From the NCBI GenBank assembly GCA_034437315.1, contig DAOTUC010000010.1, positions 1-7,641 of the forward strand: a stretch of DNA of 7,641 nt, written 5' to 3'. The position numbers and the translations under genes were made by a program. Below are positions 4,980 to 7,641 of the stretch, piece by piece. The DNA comes from DSAR01 sp034437315. GTDB taxonomy: Bacteria > Chloroflexota > Anaerolineae > B4-G1. The notes beneath the pieces are model-generated. The model was not told the origin of the DNA. It did not search any database and saw only the letters and a list, made by a program, of their open reading frames with translations. The first letter of the stretch is position 1, and each line of letters begins with the position of its first letter.

Positions 4980-6362
4980 ATGACGACGTTGCTCTTGCAA
5001 CACGCCGACCTGTTGGTGACCATGCCGCCGGCCTCCCAGGGGCCGGACGCCAGGCACCGGCGCGTCGAGATCGAGGATGGCAGCCTTTTCGTCCGCGACA
5101 ACGTGATCGAACAAGTCGGGCCGACCGACGAACTCCCTGCCGAGGCGGACCACGTGATCGACGCCCGCGGGATGATCATCCTGCCCGGCCTGATCAACAC
5201 CCACCACCACTTCTACCAGACGCTGACGCGGGCCATCCCGGCCGCCCAGGATGCGACGTTGTTCCAGTGGCTCAGGACGCTGTACCCCATCTGGGCCAAC
5301 CTGACGCCGGAGGCGGTCTACACCAGCGCGCTAGTCGCCCTGGCCGAACTGGCGCTCTCCGGTTGCACAACCGCCTCGGATCACCTCTACATCTATCCCA
5401 ACGGCTGCCTCATCGACGACGAGATTCGGGCGGCCCAAGAGATCGGCGTCCGCTTCCAGCCCTGCCGCGGCTCGATGAGCCTGGGCGAGAGCGCGGGCGG
5501 CCTACCGCCGGACCGCGTCGTCGAGGACGAGGATTTCATTTTACAAGACACCCGGCGCGTCATCGAGACCTACCACAACCCTGCGCCACACGCGATGTTG
5601 CGCATCGTCGTCGCGCCCTGCTCCCCCTTCTCGGTGACGCCGGATCTGATGCGCGAATCGGCGGCGCTGGCCCGCTCCTACAACGTGCGCCTGCATACCC
5701 ACCTGGCGGAGACGCTGGACGAGGAGACCTTCTGCCTGCGGGAGTTTGGGAAGCGGCCCGTGGCGTACGCCGCCGAACTGGGATGGGTGGGCGAGGACGT
5801 CTGGCACGTCCACTGTGTGCACCTGAACGCGGAAGAAGTCGCGCTGTTCGCCGAGACCGGCGCCGGCGTCTGTCACTGTCCCAGTTCCAACATGCGGCTG
5901 GCCTCCGGCATCGCGCCGGTGCGCGCCTATCTCGATTCAGGCGTCCAGGTGGGGCTGGGAGTGGATGGCTCCGCCAGCAACGATTCCTCCCACCTCCTGG
6001 CCGAGGCGCGGATGGCGCTCCTGCTGCAACGAGTGTCCGGGGACCCGGCGGGGCTTTCGGCCGACGAGGCGCTGTGGATGGCGACGGTCGGCGGCGCCCA
6101 GGTGCTGGGGCGCGACGACGTGGGTCGCTTGGCGCCGGGCCAGGCCGCCGACTTCATCGGTATCCGATTGGAGCGCTTGGCCTACGCCGGCGCGCTCCAC
6201 GATCCCCTGGCGGCGCTCGTCTTCTGCGCGCCGCAACAGGTGGACCTCTCGGTCATCAATGGGCGCGTGATCGTCGAGGACGGCCGATTGCGCACCGTTG
6301 AGATTGAGCCGGTGATCGAGCGACACAACCGGATCGCGCGGGACCTGGCGCGGGCGTCTTGA
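4980..6362 (+). CDS. amidohydrolase, probable 8-oxoguanine deaminase
   Basis: Metal-dependent deaminase, 460 aa, of the amidohydrolase superfamily (ATZ/TRZ branch); the best guess is 8-oxoguanine deaminase, converting 8-oxoguanine to urate and ammonia in the cytosol. A small beta-sandwich formed by both termini flanks the barrel. Barrel ligands: H75 and H77 (NTHHHFYQ), H241 with catalytic E244 (THLAE), H278 (HVHC) and D329 (GVDGSASND). The subgroup hints are HHFYQTLTRAIPAAQDA, LRTLYPIWANLTPE, DHLYIYPNG and SMSLGESAGGLPPD, which I recall from 8-oxoguanine deaminase and its hydroxydechloroatrazine-hydrolase-named relatives. Length is normal for the family and no key residue is missing. It lies 26 bases after the molybdopterin gene and its TGA is two bases from the glycosyltransferase ATG. 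Alternatives are another purine or pterin deaminase or an s-triazine hydrolase; substrate is inferred from signature segments only. Confidence 0.78.
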   Translation: MTTLLLQHADLLVTMPPASQGPDARHRRVEIEDGSLFVRDNVIEQVGPTDELPAEADHVIDARGMIILPGLINTHHHFYQTLTRAIPAAQDATLFQWLRTLYPIWANLTPEAVYTSALVALAELALSGCTTASDHLYIYPNGCLIDDEIRAAQEIGVRFQPCRGSMSLGESAGGLPPDRVVEDEDFILQDTRRVIETYHNPAPHAMLRIVVAPCSPFSVTPDLMRESAALARSYNVRLHTHLAETLDEETFCLREFGKRPVAYAAELGWVGEDVWHVHCVHLNAEEVALFAETGAGVCHCPSSNMRLASGIAPVRAYLDSGVQVGLGVDGSASNDSSHLLAEARMALLLQRVSGDPAGLSADEALWMATVGGAQVLGRDDVGRLAPGQAADFIGIRLERLAYAGALHDPLAALVFCAPQQVDLSVINGRVIVEDGRLRTVEIEPVIERHNRIARDLARAS

Positions 6363-6364
6363 GT

Positions 6365-7468
6365 ATGCGAGCTTTGATGCTTTCGAAGGCCTGTTTGGTG
6401 GGCGTCTACCAGCGCAAGTTGGAGGAGATCGCCCGGTTCGAAAACGTCGAGTTGACGGTACTCGTCCCGCCCTCCTGGTTCGATGGCAGCCGGACGCTGC
6501 ATTTGGAACGGGAGCACACCGACGGGTACGACCTGCTGGTCGAGCCGATGGCCTTGAACGGCCGGTTTCACACCCACTTTTACCCCCACCTGGGGCGGCG
6601 GATCCGGGCCTTCGCGCCCGACGTTGTGCACGTCGACGAGGAGCCGTACAACCTGGCGACGTTCCACGCTGTGTGGTTGGCGCGGCGGGCCGGGGCGCGG
6701 ACGGTGTGGTTCAGTTGGCAGAACCTGAATCGCCGCTACCCGTTGCCCTTCCGCCTGATCGAGCGCTACAACCTGCGCCACACCGACTACGCCATCGTGG
6801 GCAGCCAGGGGGCGGCGCGGGTGTGGCGCGATAAGGGGTACGACGGCCCGCTGGCGGTCATCCCCCAGTTCGGCGTAGACCCGGACATCTTCTCCCCCGG
6901 ATCGGAGCGGCCCGACCGGGGCTTCGTCGTGGGCTACGTGGGGCGACTGGTGCCGGAAAAGGGCGTGGACCTGTTGCTGGAGGCGCTGATCGGGTTGCAA
7001 GGCACGTGGCGCCTGACCATCGTCGGCGACGGCCCCGAGCGGGCCTACCTGCAGGCGGAGGCGCGTCGCCTGGGCCTAGCGGACCGAGTGACGTTTGAGG
7101 GTGTGTTGGCCTCGTCGCGTATGCCAGCGTTCTACCGGGAGTTGGACGCCCTGGTCGTGCCCTCCCGCTCGCGGCCCAATTGGGTCGAGCAGTTTGGGCG
7201 GGTGTTGATCGAGGCCATGGCGTGCGGGGTGCCGGTGGTGAGCGCCGATAGCGGCGAGATCCCCGGCGTGGTGGGGCAAGCTGGCCTGATCTTCCCCGAA
7301 GACGACGCCCCGGCGTTGCGCGACCATCTGGCGCGCTTGATGTGCGACGACGCCTTGCGGACCCGTCTGGCCCGACAGGGGCGGGAGCGGGTGCTGGCCC
7401 GCTTCACCCAGGCGCAGGTCGCCGCCCAGACGGTGGCGGTCTATCGAAAAATGATGTGTAAAACGTAG
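6365..7468 (+). CDS. GT4-family glycosyltransferase
   Basis: A 367-aa GT-B-fold retaining glycosyltransferase, cytoplasmic or peripheral at the membrane, that would move a sugar from a nucleotide donor to an unknown acceptor. The N-terminal acceptor-side Rossmann domain (about 1-180) includes LVGVYQRKLEEIA and PDVVHVDEEPYNLATF. The C-terminal donor domain holds VGYVGRLVPEKGVDLLLEA with R194 and K199, the usual diphosphate-contacting pair, the IVGDGPE strand, and the family's EX7E motif (E275 and E283) in EQFGRVLIEAMACGVPVVS. The length is ordinary. Two starts are possible: TTG at 6359, overlapping the deaminase stop, and ATG at 6365; I prefer ATG. No strong ribosome site is seen, so translation may depend on coupling to the preceding gene. 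No other surface-polysaccharide or lipid-glycosylation gene is nearby, so donor and acceptor cannot be inferred. Confidence 0.88.
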   Translation: MRALMLSKACLVGVYQRKLEEIARFENVELTVLVPPSWFDGSRTLHLEREHTDGYDLLVEPMALNGRFHTHFYPHLGRRIRAFAPDVVHVDEEPYNLATFHAVWLARRAGARTVWFSWQNLNRRYPLPFRLIERYNLRHTDYAIVGSQGAARVWRDKGYDGPLAVIPQFGVDPDIFSPGSERPDRGFVVGYVGRLVPEKGVDLLLEALIGLQGTWRLTIVGDGPERAYLQAEARRLGLADRVTFEGVLASSRMPAFYRELDALVVPSRSRPNWVEQFGRVLIEAMACGVPVVSADSGEIPGVVGQAGLIFPEDDAPALRDHLARLMCDDALRTRLARQGRERVLARFTQAQVAAQTVAVYRKMMCKT

Positions 7469-7480
7469 AAGGAGAAAATA

Positions 7481-7641
7481 ATGGCTTCACAACAATGGAA
7501 TAGTCCGCCCGAGATGACGATTGATCCGGACAAGACCTATCACGTGACGATCGAGACCGAGCGGGGCGATATCGAGCTGGCGCTGTATCCCGAACACGCG
7601 CCCAAGACGGTCAACAATTTCGTCTTCCTGGCCCGCGAGGG
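7481..7641 (+). CDS. cyclophilin-type peptidyl-prolyl cis-trans isomerase (5' part, cut by window)
   Basis: Only the first 53 codons are present. The reading frame opens with ATG at 7481, six bases after AAGGAG (7469-7474). After a short lead (about 20 residues, PPEMTIDPDKTY) comes the typical first cyclophilin strands, VTIETERGDIELALYPEHAPKTVNNFVFLARE, where RGDI and APKTVNNF are the family hallmarks. The catalytic arginine (FxR) and the rest of the barrel lie beyond the window. No signal peptide is seen, so it is probably a cytoplasmic folding catalyst, with the lead similar to short bacterial cyclophilins. It follows the glycosyltransferase by 12 bases on the same strand. Confidence 0.88.
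   Translation, partial: MASQQWNSPPEMTIDPDKTYHVTIETERGDIELALYPEHAPKTVNNFVFLARE

Noticed and set aside
5267..6301. Long plus-strand open frame (344 codons) inside the amidohydrolase gene
   Set aside because: It is an Arg/Gly/Pro-rich shadow frame produced by GC-rich codons of the amidohydrolase, which has all its catalytic residues in its own frame.
6182..7000. Minus-strand open frame of 272 codons across the amidohydrolase and glycosyltransferase
   Set aside because: It spans two well-supported plus-strand genes, has no recognisable domain, and is the antisense shadow common in GC-rich DNA.
1..7641. tRNA, rRNA, CRISPR array, insertion sequence or attachment repeat
   Set aside because: I saw no repeat-spacer pattern, no transposase-like frame, no terminal inverted repeats around the restriction-modification pair and no RNA gene. 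Almost every base is in a protein-coding frame.

Overview
The window is one tightly packed run of genes, all on the plus strand, with no gap between genes longer than about 30 bases. It has two parts that differ visibly in base composition. Bases 1-123 are the tail of an unrecognised gene. Bases 142-2641 hold a two-gene restriction-modification pair that is clearly less GC-rich than the rest. Bases 2638 to the end are GC-rich and carry metabolic and housekeeping genes. The protein flavour (MenC type 2 / N-acylamino acid racemase enolase, stand-alone rubrerythrin, small soluble molybdopterin protein, 8-oxoguanine deaminase-like amidohydrolase, GT4 glycosyltransferase and a short cyclophilin) suggests an environmental bacterium, perhaps Chloroflexota (Anaerolineae-like). 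That placement is an inference from gene content, not from a marker gene.

Layout: (1) 1-123, 3' end of a gene of unknown function. (2) 142-1701, an amino DNA methyltransferase with a DPFAGSCTT SAM motif and a TSPPY catalytic motif far downstream. (3) 1688-2641, a PD-(D/E)xK restriction endonuclease, resembling the XcyI family from memory, overlapping the methyltransferase end. (4) 2638-3813, an enolase-superfamily OSBS/N-succinylamino acid racemase whose start codon overlaps the endonuclease stop (ATGA). (5) 3813-4343, a rubrerythrin-type di-iron protein (TGATG overlap). (6) 4354-4953, a small sulfite oxidase/YedY-type molybdopterin protein. (7) 4980-6362, an amidohydrolase best matching 8-oxoguanine deaminase. 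(8) 6365-7468, a GT4 glycosyltransferase. (9) 7481 to the edge, a cyclophilin peptidyl-prolyl isomerase cut by the window.

How they work together: the methyltransferase and endonuclease form a self-contained defence module that appears to have been inserted immediately upstream of a resident operon, leaving the enolase gene coupled to it by a stop-start overlap. In the resident genes, rubrerythrin (peroxide reduction), the 8-oxoguanine deaminase-like enzyme (salvage or disposal of oxidised guanine) and the molybdo-protein give a loose oxidative-chemistry theme. The enolase, glycosyltransferase and cyclophilin do not obviously belong to the same pathway.

Most notable points: the molybdopterin protein has serine where the family has its molybdenum-coordinating cysteine; the restriction-modification pair shows an unusual methyltransferase motif I and possible avoidance of its guessed target CCCGGG; and the enolase gene ends in a non-family tail whose DNA forms two perfect stem-loops. 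I did not find a convincing wholly new multi-gene system.
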